Positions 1-9,877 of a DNA stretch of 47,495 bases are shown piece after piece (position 1 is the stretch's first letter; each line of letters opens with the position of its first letter). The stretch is from contig NW_008705592.1 in NCBI RefSeq assembly GCF_000186865.1, positions 363,781 through 411,275 of the forward strand, read 5' to 3'. The position numbers and the translations under genes were made by a program. Origin of the DNA: Aureococcus anophagefferens. Its lineage: Eukaryota > Sar > Pelagophyceae > Pelagomonadales > Pelagomonadaceae. The notes under the pieces are model-generated. The model searched no databases and was not told the origin of the DNA. It saw only the letters and a program-made list of their open reading frames with translations.

Positions 1-3000
1 GTCCGCGGGCGTCGCGTCGTAGACGCCGACCTCTTTGAGCGGCTCGCGGCCGGCCGCGAGCGCCGCGGGCGCGTGCGCGCCGTCGCCCGCGGCGAAGGCC
101 GCCGCGGGCACGAGCGGCTGGGACCGCGCGACGCCGCCGGCAAACGGCGCCTCGAGGACGACGCCGCCGTGGGGCGACGCGTCGACCATGACCGCGGGGT
201 GGCCGCCGACGGCGGACCGCGGCGACGGGCGCGCGACGCGGTCGCGGTGCGAGACGCCGAGGCCGAGGCCCGTCCGGTCCACGACGACGGCGGCGCAGCA
301 TAGCTCCAGCGTCTGCGAGATCTCCGCGTCGTCGTCGAAGAGGCCCGCGGGCGGCCGCTTCGCGCGCCGGAGCGTGAGCCGGAGCCGCCGGCCGCCGTCG
401 CCGTCGCCCACGGCGAGCGTCGCCGACGCCGTCGCGTCGTCGTCGCCCTGGAGCCCGTAGAGCACGCCGGACACGTCGACCCAGTCGCTCTGGCCCTCGT
501 AGCCGTCGACGCGCAGGCACCAGAACCGCGCGTCGCCGCGGTGCACGTCGGAGGTCCCGCCCGCGGGCACCTGCGCGGAACTCAAATCTTCAACTTCAAT
601 GTGCGCTATTCGAATGTTTTGACACAAGCGCTTCCGCTGCGCTTCGAGAACTCGATGAGAGCCATCGATCCGTCCAAACATCAGCCGAATCGACGTCGAT
701 GTGACCGCGCTCGAGACTTTCAAAGTTCGGTCGGGACGTCCCGAACCGGCGGTCGATTTCCGCGCCGGCGGGCGCGTCGTAGGTCGCCGCGTAGTCCTCG
801 CGCGACTGGGGCCAGCGCACGGCCGTCGCGACGCGGCACCGCGCGGCGAGCCGCGACGCGAGGACGCGCGGCGGCGCGAGCACGAGCCGCGAGCCGTCGG
901 CGCCGCCGCCGACGAACGCGCGGAGCGCGCCGTCGCCGCCGCGCCGCCGGGGCCCGTCGGCGCGCCGGAGCGGCGCCGCCGCGCGCGACGCGCCCAGGAG
1001 GTCCCGCAGGGCGCAGGCCGGCGCGAAGGCGTCGGCGCCGTCGCGTTCGAGCCGCGCGTAGACCGACGCGTCCGGCGGCGCGGCCGCGAGGACGTCGAGC
1101 GGCAGCGACGCGCGCGCTTCGACGACGCCGAGGTCGCGGTCGAAGCCCGCGCCGGCGACCTTGACGCGCAGGGGCGCCGCGCATCTGTTCTCGACGCGGC
1201 ACCGCGACCGCAGCGTCAGCGTCGGCGCCCCTCCTTCGCCGAACGAGTACTCGCCGACGACGTCCGACGGCTGCGTGCCCAATGGCCGCGCGAAGGTCTC
1301 CGGCGCCGCCGCCGCGGCGCCGTAGTAGGTCCGGGCCAGGGCCGCGCGCGTGAGGGGCAGGATCGACGCCGCTCCGTCGCTCGACGCCGGGAGCAGGTGG
1401 AGCGGCTCGAGCGGCCGGCCGTCGCGCCTGCGTGCGGAACTCGAATCTTCGAGCCGACTTCAATGTATGCGACAGTTTCGACGCAAGCTCTTCGACCGTG
1501 CTTCGAGAACTCGCTGAGAGCCATCGATTCGTCCAAACATCAGCCGCATCGACTTCGATGTCATCGAGCTAGAGAGGTTTCAAGTTTTCCACCGGTCGAT
1601 GTCCGCGCGGCGTCGCGCGCGACGGCGTCGCCGGCGCGCGCGAGCGGGTCGAGCGCCAGCGACGCGCCCGGCGCGAGCGCCGCGGGCTCGCCGGCAACGA
1701 GCACGCGCAGGGGCACGCCCGTGCCGTTGACGACGTCGAGGCGCGGCCGCGGCCGCGGCGCGGGCTCCGCGTCGCGCGCGGCGGCGATCGCGGCCTCGAG
1801 CCGCGCGGCCGCGGCCGCGAGCGCGCCGACGGCCGCCGCGTCGACGTCGCCGAGGGCTAACCTCAAACTCGTCGCCGCGCCGTCGCTCCGCAGCTGGCCG
1901 CAGACGCCGCAGGGCCCGCGGAGCGCGCCCGCGAAGGTTTCCGCGGCCTCGTCGTACGCGTCCAACGCCGACACGGACGCGGTGACCGCCACGGACGACG
2001 CGGCGCCGCCGTTCGACTGGCCGTCGGCGCGCGCGTCCTTGAGCGTAAACGCGAGCGCCGGCGCCGCGCCCGCGTCGCTCCGGTCGGAGAAGACGACGCG
2101 GAGGTCGCCGTCGACGCGGAACGCCGCCGCGGACCGCCCGCCGGCCGCCGCGGCGTTTCCTTGCGCGCCGCCCGCGAGGCCCGCGAAAACGTCGGCGACG
2201 ACGGCGACGTCGCGGGGGCTCGCGTAGACGCGCATGGCGCCCCCGCGGCCGGCGACGGCGGCGTCGACGACCGGCGGGTCGCGCGTCGCCCGCACCGTCG
2301 CGTCGACGGCGTCGACGAGCGCGACGCGGTCCGGCCCCCGCTTCCGCGCCACGGCGACGCCGGCGGCGTCGACGGCCGTCGTCGCCGCGTCGCGCGTCAG
2401 CGCGACGCGCTCCGTCGACGCGACGACGGCGTCTCCCGCGGCGCCGGCGAGGGACACGTCCGCGGCCGCGAGCGCGACGCGGAGCGCGGCCCGCGGCCGC
2501 GGCGCCGCGAAGAGGTCGAGCGACTCGAGCGGGTCCGGGCCCGGCACGCCGAGCAGGACCCACTTCGTCGCCGCGGCGCCGCGCGCGGCGTCGCCCGCGA
2601 CGGCGCGCGCCGCCTCCGCGAGCGCTGGCGTTGTGGTGCCGGACACAGCACCAAGGTCCAGCGCGACGTCGACGGGCGCGTCCGCCGCCGCCGGGTCGCC
2701 GACGGCCAGCGAGAAGCCGGCGACGTCCAGGGCCCCGTCGCCCGCGGCGACGCGGAGCGCGGAGCCCGCGGCCTCGACCTTCAGAAGCGGCGCGGCCCGG
2801 TCCACGTCGACGACGGCGTCCGCGACGACGACGCGCACCGGCGCCGTCGGTGCCGCCGGCGCCGCCGCGTCGAGGCTCAGGTCCTCGAGCGCCGGCGCCG
2901 CCGCCGCGAAGAGGGCCCGGAACGGCGCGCTGTCGGGCTCGACGGCGACGGCGACGGCCGCGCACGTCGCCCGCAGGCGGAGCGGCGCGTAGCCCGAAAA

Positions 3001-6000
3001 GGGCGCCGCCGGGACGTCGTCGGCGCCGCTCAGGGCCCGGCAGAGCGCCGCCGTCTCGCCGAGGCGGCACGCGAGCCCCTCCGCGTCTCCGAACGCGAGC
3101 GATATATCGCCGTCGCTTTCCGAGACGTCGCACGACAGGGGCCCCGCGGCCGTGAGCGCCGGCTCCCAGCCGTCGAGCCCCAGGGACGCGCCGGCGCAGC
3201 CGATCCGCGCGAGAACATCGCCGCCGAAGGCGACGGTCGCGTCCGTCGCGCGGCAGGCGACGTAGCGCTCCGCGTCGTCGCCGCCGAGGGGCGCGTGCAG
3301 CGCGGCGGCCCCGACGGCGACCGTCCCCCGGAGCGGGCCGCCGGGCGCCGGCGGCAGCAGGCCCGCGAGCGCGCGGGCCCGGTCCGCCGCGCGCCGGAGC
3401 GCGGCGCGCGCGGCGGCCGCCGGCCAGATCGCGTCGACGCGGTCGACGGCGCCGTCGAGCGCGCCGTCGGCGACGCGGCACGCGGCGGCGCCGGGCAGGC
3501 TCAGCACGTCGGCGCCGCCGGTCCGCACCGTGGCGCCGGCGCAGGCGACGCGCCAGCCGCCCCGCGGGTCCCGGCCGACGGCGACGTCTTTGAACTCCGC
3601 GGCGGCGTCGCCGTCGAACGACGCGTCCGCGGCCGCGACCGCCAGCCCCGGCGGAAGGTCCCCCAGGAACGACACATCCGCGGCGGCGACGTCGGCGCCG
3701 AGGCGGCAGGCGAGGCCCCGGAGCGCGACCGCGGCGCCCGAGCCGCCGGCGCCCGAGCCGCCGTCGCGCAAAGTCGCCGCCGCGGCCGTCGCGGCGACGG
3801 ACCGGTCGGCGCCGCGCTGGTTGACGCGCACGACGCAGGCGTCGCCGTCGACGCGCAGGTCCCGGCTCGGGAGCCGCAGCGCCCAGCCCGGCGACCGCAG
3901 CGTGATCGTCGCGTGCGCGAGGTCCGCCGGCGGTCGCCGGTCGCGCGCGCGCCGGAGGTCGTCCCCGCGGTCCAGGAGCGGCGCGAGGTGCGCCCGGACG
4001 GCGTCGGCGAAGCCGTCCGCGGCGGACACGTCCAGCGCCGGCATGTCGACGACGGAGTTCGCGGACCGCGTGGACCGGTCGCGCGCGCGCCTTCCGGCGA
4101 AGCGCGCGTCGGCGAGGACCGTCGCGCCGAGCGCCGCGCCGAGGGTCCCCTCGACGGTCGTCGTCGTCGCGTCGTGGCCCGCGTCGCTCAACGTCCGCAC
4201 GCAGCGCACGCCCGCGAGACACGCGGCGAGCGGCGGCACGTCGCCCCCTGGCCCGTCGAGCGCGACGTCGAGCTTCAAAATCTGCGCGTCGCACTCCGGG
4301 AACGTCGGCCGCGGCTTCCTGCGCCGCCGGCTCTCGACGAGCTCCGCGCGGTAGCTCTTGTAGGCGAGCACCTCGCCCGCGAGCGTTCTCAGGGATAAAT
4401 CGCTCGCGTCGTCGAGGCCCCGCGCGACGGCGGCGAGCGGGGGTAACGCGACGGCGCACGGCGCCACCACGCAGTCGACGCGCGCGACCCGCCGCGCGCG
4501 CTCCAGGTCGCCGGCCACGGGCGCCTCGACGACGACGCACCGCACGAAATCGTCGCCGCCGCCGTCGGCGACGTCGACGTAGTCGCGGTCGCCCCCGCGG
4601 ACGCCCAGACCGACGGCCGTCGCCGTCCACGACCGCCCGCCGTCGCGGTCCGCGTCGAGTCGCAGCCGCGCGCCGCGGACGTCCAGAGCCGTCGCCTCGC
4701 CGTCCTGCGACGTCCAGGCGACGCCCAGCGCCCCGCAGTCCACGGCGACGGCGACGGCGAACTCCGCGACCGCCTCGTCCGCCGGTGCCGCCGCGGCGGC
4801 GTCGCCGTCCTTGAACGACTTGGACAGCGTCGCGGCCGCGCGCTTCGCCGCGTCGCGGCCCGAGAGCACGAGGGGCTTTTTCCGCGGCGCGTCCGACGCG
4901 TCGCCGTCGTCGCCGTCGCGCAAGAGGGCGAGCGCCTGCTCGCGGAACGCGAGCAGCGCCCGGAGCGGGATCGTCGCGTCCGCCTCGAGGTCCGCGAGCT
5001 CGCGCGCGCTCTCGGCGTCGAGGCGCGGGAACTTCGCGCGCTGCTTCTTCGGCGCGACGGCGCGGCAGCGGAGGGGCACGTAGCGCTCGCGCACGTAGAG
5101 CAGGCGGATCGCCGTCTCCCAGCGGTCCCTAGGCCGGTGCATCGCGGCCTCGCGCGCCGCGAACGCGAACGCGTAGCGCCACCAGCCCCGCGCCGTCGCG
5201 CGCGTCACGGGCCGCGGGTTTGCTGGTAAAAACGGCCGGAGGGCGACGCGGCGCGACGCGACGAAGTAGGCGTCGACCGTCTCGAGCGCGGTCCGCACGG
5301 ACGTCGCGGCGACGGCGACGTCCAAACGTTGCTTCGCGGCCGCGCGGACGACCCAGCCCGCGGCCTGGCCGCGCTTCGCCGGCGGCGCCGTCGGCGCCGC
5401 GCCCGGGTGCGGCGGCCGCGTGTTCGGCAGGGGCGCGTTCGACTCGACGCGCGCCTCGAAGCCCGCCGGCGGCACGAGCCACAGCGGCGGCGAGTCGCCG
5501 CGCGCCTCCGAGACGCCGAGGCCCGCGACGTCGCCCGCGAGGCGCCGCCGCCCGTCCTTCTTCTCGTCGTCCCGGGCGACGAGGGACCCGAGGACGACGC
5601 CGAAGGTCGCGCCCGCGCCCACGTAGGAGAAGGCCACGTCCTCGATCTCCACGTCGACCTTCTCGAACGCGCGCGCCGCGACCTGGGCAGCACAAGAGTG
5701 ATTCAACGTCGCTTCAACGTGAGTGTTCCGCGCGCGCGCGTTCCGGAAAGAGCATCCACGCTTCGAGGCCGTTCCGAGAGATGATCGCTCGTCCAAAAAT
5801 CAGCCGAAACGAGTGGGAAACGGCCGAGATATGAGCCTTTGAAGTTGGGAATTTCGCACCTTTTCGCTGCCCTGGCCGCGACGCGCCGCCCGAAGCCCTT
5901 GGCGTTCCGGTCCTCGCCCTGCTCGCTCAGCGCCGTCCAGTGCTCCCGCAGCGCCTCGAGCAGGTCGAGCTCGTGGCGCCGCACGTCGCCGTCCTTGGCC

Positions 6001-6312
6001 GCGTCGTCCTCGACGGCCTCGTCGTCGCGCGTGAGCCGCAGCGTCAGCGCCACGCGCCGCAGCTGCACGCGCACGGGCCGGCTGCCCAGGTGCGCCCAGG
6101 GCAGCACGAGGCGCACCTCGCCGACGGACCCGGCCTCGACGCTCAGGCAGCTCGCGCCGAGCGGCTCCAGGGCGCGCTTCCGGAGCCGCACGTCGCGGAG
6201 CACGAGCTCGCCGCGGCGCAGGCTCACGCTCAGCGACGCGCCCTTGCGGCCGGGCGCCGCCTTCGCCGCGGGCGCGGGCGCGGCGGCCGCGTCCGCCGCG
6301 TCCCTCCGGCCG

Positions 6313-6344
<32 letters not shown>

Positions 6345-6689
6345 GGCCGCGTCCGCCGCGCCGCCGAAGCCCTCGTCGTCGCCGTCGTCGTCGTCGTCCT
6401 CCTCCTCCGGCAGGACGTCGTCGTTCTCGTCGCGCCACTCCGCGCCGAGGCCGCCCTCGACCCAGTCGTTGAGCGCGCCCTCGAGGAGGCGCCGCACGGT
6501 CGCCTTGCCCGGCTCCGCCGACTCGATCTTCTTCACGAGCTCCGCGCCGGACTTGGCGGCGGCGGCGGCGGCGAGCTTGGCGCCCTCGCCCGCCATGGCC
6601 GCGCCCTTCTTCAGCGACGCCGCGGCCTTCGTCGCCATGCTCTTGCTCGCCTCGCGCATGCGCTCGCGCATGCTCTTCTTGGGCAGCAT
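1..6689 (-). CDS. VPS13-like (chorein) bulk lipid-transfer protein, 3' end outside window
   Basis: Exons on the minus strand are 6689-5883, 5682-1619, 1427-776 and 570-1 (continuing off the window), about 2031 codons without a stop. The start is ATG 6689-6687 (MLPKKSMRER). Residues about 65-80 (VRRLLEGALNDWVEGG) and 153-196 (LSVSLRRGELVLRD, then LPWAHLGSRPV) match the N-terminal chorein region of VPS13: the lipid-binding start, then the 'IPW..L...PV' segment. Unusually, an acidic run (about 87-107) and a poly-Ala run (about 111-126) are inserted between these two halves. The long middle is low-complexity Ala/Asp-rich beta-type sequence, and the last exon contains DRTGLGLGVSHRD, like the VAB/SHR-BD region. 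VPS13 proteins bridge membranes at contact sites and move phospholipids. Three introners interrupt the gene; the spliced frame is continuous across all of them. The family call rests mainly on the N-terminus. Confidence 0.8.
571..775 (-). mobile_element. Introner 1 (family A) in the VPS13-like gene
   Basis: This is a 205-bp intron by coordinates 775 to 571 on the minus strand. Sense TSD copies are GCGCCCGC (775-768) and GTGCCCGC (570-563), one mismatch. The element ends in CGCAG just before copy 2. Ends are inverted repeats (GCGGAAATCGA against the complement of TGAGTTCCGC). The core CGTCCAAACATCAGCCGAA lies on the plus strand, antisense to the gene. Splicing from the first TSD base gives phase 0 and continues TYD|VPAGGTSDV. 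The donor would be GC. The copy is GC-enriched compared with young copies, suggesting age. Confidence 0.85.
1428..1618 (-). mobile_element. Introner 2 (family A) in the VPS13-like gene
   Basis: 191-bp intron from 1618 to 1428 (minus). The sense TSD is GCGCGACG, identical at 1618-1611 and 1427-1420. The element ends ACGCAG. Donor GC, phase 2; the spliced protein reads AVARDGRPLEP. The core CGTCCAAACATCAGCCG is antisense to the gene. The spacing between core and inverted ends is shorter than in other family A copies, so it carries internal deletions. Confidence 0.87.
5683..5882 (-). mobile_element. Introner 3 (family B) in the VPS13-like gene
   Basis: 200-bp intron from 5882 to 5683 (minus). 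The sense TSD is GTCGCGGC at 5882-5875 and 5682-5675, a perfect 8-bp duplication. The element ends GCTGCCCAG at the 3' side and starts CAGGGCAGC at the 5' side, a near-perfect terminal inverted repeat of about 9 bp. Donor GT comes from the TSD, phase 0; the spliced protein reads GFGRR|VAARAFEKVD. Family B is recognised by GGGCAGCAC ends, a GCGCGCGCGTTCCGG block and CCTTTGAAGTTGGGAA. It shares the core CGTCCAAAAATCAGCCGAA with family A. Confidence 0.92.
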
Positions 6690-6894
6690 GGCTGCGGCGC
6701 CGCTGCGCTGCGCGCGGCGGACGGCTTCGCGGCCGACGGCTTCGCGCGGCGGCAGCGCTTCGCCCGGCTGCTTCCCGTCGCGGCAGCGCTCGGCGGCAGA
6801 GCTCTCCGCGTCGCCGCGACGCGGAGAGCGTCGTCCGCGTTTCGCGACTGAGTCGAAGGTTTTGCCACAGCGAGACCTTGAAGCAACATTTCCC
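6690..6894. promoter_or_regulatory. Spacer: VPS13-like 5' flank / LRR gene 3' end
   Basis: These 205 bp separate the LRR stop from the VPS13-like ATG; both genes are on the minus strand. The spacer is rich in repeated CGGCTTCGCG and GCAGCGCTTCG words. No gene, TATA box or terminator is evident. Confidence 0.3.
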
Positions 6895-8342
6895 TTACCT
6901 TGCAGTACCGCGCTCCGCCCAGAACCAGGCCGCGCGGAGCCGGGACGCGCCGTTCCCGCGCGGCGCGGCGACGGCGTCGCAGTCCCGGCCTTCCTTCTTC
7001 GCGCGGTCCCGGAGCTCGGCCCGCGAGACGGAGCCGCAGCCGTGGAGGTAGACGCGGCTCAGCGCCGTCGCGAGGACGAGCGCGACGAGCGGCTCCGCGG
7101 TGAGCCGCCAGAGGAGCTCGACGTCGAGCGCCTCGAGGCGCGGGGCGCACGCCGCGAGCGCGGCGACGCAGCGCTCGCCGAGGTCCTGGTTCCCGCCGAG
7201 GCCGAGGTGGCACAGGTCGCCGCCCGCGGCGGCGACGTATGCGCAGAGCCCGAGGTCGGAGATGTCCGGGTTCCGCCCGACGTCCAGGTAGCGCAGGCGC
7301 GTATCCTGGAGCAACGTCAGGACGCCGTCGTCGACGCCGCAGTCCGCGAGCGACAGGCTCCGGAGGCGCGCGGCGCCCGAGCCCCGGAGCAGGCCGGTTC
7401 GCAGCGGCCGGCGGCGGTCGAGCACGAGCGCGCGAAATTTTCCCCCGCGCACGGGCCGCGCCTCGTCTTCCTCGCCGTCGTCGAACGTCGCGTCGGCGCC
7501 GCAGCGCGGGGACCGCGCGGCGGCGAGCGATACGACGGTCGGCGGCGCGTCGAGCGTCCTCGCGCGCGCCGCGGGCGTCTCCGAGACGTCGAGCGCCTCG
7601 AGCGCCAGCGACCGGCACGCGAGGAGCGACCGCCGCCCGAAGCCCGTCCGCGACGCGTCGAGCGCCCGCAGCGACGGCGCGACGGCGCCGAGGACGCGCG
7701 CGAGGGCCGCGTCGTCGAGGTCGCCGTCGCGGACGTCGAGCGACGCGAGGGACGCCCACGCGGACACCGCCGCGACGAGGGCCGTCGGCGCCGCGCGGCG
7801 CGCCGATACCTACGACGACGTGGTTTTCCTCCTCGACGGCGGAACGGACGCCGCGCCGAGACGGCCGTCGCGCGCGGGAACGCCCACGCGAGCGGCGGCG
7901 CGTCGAAGGGTCCGTCGCAGGTCACGCGGGCGAGGAGCCCGCCGACGGCCTCCGCGAAGCGCTTGCAGACGCGGCGCTGGTCCGCGCGCGGTTCGCCGTA
8001 CGCCAACGCGAGCGCGAGCGCGTCGGCGTCGATATCGAGGACCGCGTCGGGCGCGGCGCGCGCGTCGCGCCGCCGGAGCACGACCTCGCCGCCCGCGCGG
8101 TCGAAGAAGACGGCGGACAGCGGCGCGTCGCGCGCCACGGGTTCGCCCGCGTCGTCGAGGACGTCGAGCTCCGCGGCGCGCGGCACCCAGACCGCCGGGT
8201 CCACGAGGTCGCGGCGCGCGCGCAGCACGGCCGCGACGCGCTGCAGGAGCGCCGCGAGCGGCCGGTCGATCCAGGACCGCGGGACGCCCACGCGCAGGTA
8301 CCACCGCTCGCCCTCGAAGCGAAAGAGGCGGTGCTTGCTCAT
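6895..8342 (-). CDS. Leucine-rich-repeat protein (AMN1/RNI type), function unknown
   Basis: Exons are 8342-7863 and 7809-6895 (minus), giving 464 aa from ATG 8342 (MSKHRLFRFEGERWYLRVG). The first 160 residues form an unrecognised alpha/beta-looking domain. From about residue 180, successive LRRs are visible: LASLDVRDGDLDDAAL, LRALDASRTGFG, LEALDVSET, LRSLSLADCGVDDGVL, LRYLDVGRNPDISDLGL, LCHLGLGGNQDLG, LEALDVELLWRL and LSRVYLHGCGSVS. The spacing of about 26-28 with C/N at the turn fits the cysteine-containing RNI subfamily often found in F-box or scaffold proteins, but no F-box is seen. The two halves are in different frames and are joined by a predicted 53-bp intron. A strong donor-like CAAG|GTAAGG sits at the stop, so a further 3' exon cannot be excluded. 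Confidence 0.72.
7810..7862 (-). other. 53-bp intron flanked by an 8-bp imperfect direct repeat
   Basis: Sense donor GTCTCGGC (7862-7855); the acceptor is GTCGTAG followed by GTATCGGC (7809-7802). The flanking 11-mers GTCTCGGCGCG and GTATCGGCGCG differ at one base, so both exon edges can encode VSARR and the frame is restored (ATA|VSARRAAP). This is the introner-type geometry, but I see no introner core or inverted ends. It may be a heavily deleted introner or a small tandem duplication that became an intron. Confidence 0.6.
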
Positions 8343-8350
8343 CCGTAGGT

Positions 8351-8462
8351 GCGGCTACTGCAAGGTTCGGCTACCGCAAGGTTCGGCTACTGCAGGCTCC
8401 CTGCGGCTACCGCAGGCTCGGTGCGGCTACCGCAGGCTCGGTGCGGCTACCGCAGGCTCGGT
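8351..8462. repeat. 20-bp tandem repeat array in a divergent promoter region
   Basis: Three perfect copies of GCGGCTACCGCAGGCTCGGT occupy 8403-8462. Degenerate relatives (GCGGCTACTGCAAGGTT and similar) run from 8351. The array starts 9 bp upstream of the LRR gene ATG (minus) and ends 162 bp before the hydrolase ATG (plus), so it lies within the shared 5' flank of a divergent pair. Confidence 0.85.
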
Positions 8463-8624
8463 GCGACGCGCGGCAGCCCCAACTTCGTGGCGCACATCGG
8501 AGCCGTGGAAGCTCTTCAACTTCAACTTGTGTGCACGCAACTTCGTTGACGCGTTGGTTCATCGAGCGCCACCGCGATCGGCACGAGCTGTCCGCGCGCG
8601 CCGCCGCAACAGCCGCCAAGGACC

Positions 8625-9725
8625 ATGCTGCGCGCCGCCCTCCTCGTCGTCGGCGCTACCGCGCTCCTGCCGCGGCCGCAGCCGCAAATACGCAGCACGA
8701 CCTTGCGCGCCGCCGCGCTGGAATGGTCGCCCGCCGGCGTCGCCCAGGCCGACGGCACCCTGGTGTCGAAAACCTTCGCCTACGCGCCGACGCTCGCCTG
8801 CGCGGCCGACGCGGGCGTGACGAGCATCGAGACGTCGTACGTCGCCGTGGGCGCCCCGGACGCGCCGCCGGTGCTGCTGGTGCACGGCTTCGGCGCGTCC
8901 TCATACCACTGGCGCGCGAACGTGAACGCCATCGCCGAGGCCGGCTACCGCGTCTACGCCGTCGACCTCTGCGGCTTCGGGCGGAGCGAGAAGCCCGTGA
9001 TGGACTACGACAGCGACTTGTGGGTCGAGCAGTGCGCGGCGCTCCTCCGGGACGTCGCGGGCTGCGGGTCCGGCGCGCGGGCCGTCGTCGCCGGCAACTC
9101 CATCGGCGGCTTCACGGCGCTCGCGCTCGGGGCGCTGCACCCGGAGCTCGTGCGGGGCGTCGCGTCGCTCAACGGCGCGGGCCGCTTCGCGCCGCCGCCC
9201 GACGTCGCGGCCGCGGAGGAGGCCGCGCGGCTCGCGGCGGAGGACGCCGGCCCCGCGGCGAAGGCGCTCGCGGCGCTGGGCGCGGCCGTCCGGCGGGCCG
9301 TCGTCGCCGCGGCCTTCGTCGTCACGAAGCAGCCGCTGCGCATCCAGCAGGTGCTGCGCCAGGTCTACCCCGTGTTCCCCGAGCGGTGCGACGACGACCT
9401 CGTGGCGAGCATCGAGTACCCCGCGCGCGACCCCAACGCGGCCGAGGTCTTCTACCGCATCGTGTCGCGCAACGGCAACGGCCCCGCGGACCCCGCGCGC
9501 TCCGTCGACGCGCTCCTCGCGCGGCTCGCGGCGCCGCTCCTCCTCTGCTGGGGCGAGCGGGACCCCTGGGTCGTGTCGGCCATCGGCGACCGCTACGAGG
9601 CCGCGGCGACGGCCCTGGGCAGGGACGTCACGCGCGTCTCCATCGACGGAGGCCACTGCCCCCACGACGAGAACCCGGCCCAGGTCAACGCCGCGCTCCT
9701 GGACTGGATGGGGGGGCTGGCGTGA
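8625..9725 (+). CDS. Plastid-targeted alpha/beta hydrolase (pheophytinase-like)
   Basis: 366 aa from ATG 8625. The N-terminus MLRAALLVVGATALLP looks like a signal peptide with transit region. The fold signature is clear: the oxyanion region HGFGASSYHW (about 87-96), the strand 'VYAVDLCGFGRSEKP', the nucleophile elbow GNSIGG with catalytic Ser (about 159), a helical cap around 195-290, and the C-terminal histidine in DGGHCPHDENP. Pheophytinase and related chloroplast hydrolases carry comparable HGFG...W, D.LG.G.S and GNS(L/I)GG motifs and act on chlorophyll breakdown products or lipids. The exact substrate cannot be told from sequence. The gene is single-exon and diverges from the LRR gene. 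Confidence 0.85.
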   Translation: MLRAALLVVGATALLPRPQPQIRSTTLRAAALEWSPAGVAQADGTLVSKTFAYAPTLACAADAGVTSIETSYVAVGAPDAPPVLLVHGFGASSYHWRANVNAIAEAGYRVYAVDLCGFGRSEKPVMDYDSDLWVEQCAALLRDVAGCGSGARAVVAGNSIGGFTALALGALHPELVRGVASLNGAGRFAPPPDVAAAEEAARLAAEDAGPAAKALAALGAAVRRAVVAAAFVVTKQPLRIQQVLRQVYPVFPERCDDDLVASIEYPARDPNAAEVFYRIVSRNGNGPADPARSVDALLARLAAPLLLCWGERDPWVVSAIGDRYEAAATALGRDVTRVSIDGGHCPHDENPAQVNAALLDWMGGLA

Positions 9726-9877
9726 GCAAGTGCGTAAGCTTGTATGGTGCGCTTCTGGGTAAAGTTGAAGCATACTTGAACATCATCTTGACCTTGGCCA
9801 AAAGCGGCGGAGCTCGAGCTGGCTGCGCGCGGGATTGCTGCCACCAGCGCTGCGAACGCGCCGCCCCCCTGCGAGCC
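9726..9877. other. Spacer of 152 bp
   Basis: It holds the hydrolase 3' flank (AT-richer, with no clear AATAAA) and the 5' flank of the next plus-strand gene. No gene seen. Confidence 0.3.

Noticed and set aside
571..775. Introners as protein-coding insertions (peptides such as KSSTRLQC appear in frame)
   Set aside because: Most copies contain in-frame stops or shift the frame; removal of TSD copy 1 plus element restores the host protein in every case.
6690..6894. Extra 3' exon of the LRR gene after CAAG|GTAAGG
   Set aside because: The donor looks good, but no acceptor followed by conserved coding sequence is visible before the VPS13-like start.
5839..8820. A 993-codon open frame on the plus strand opposite VPS13-like and LRR genes
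   Set aside because: Arg/Pro/Ser-rich translation with no motifs; a by-product of extreme GC content, where stop codons are rare on the antisense strand.
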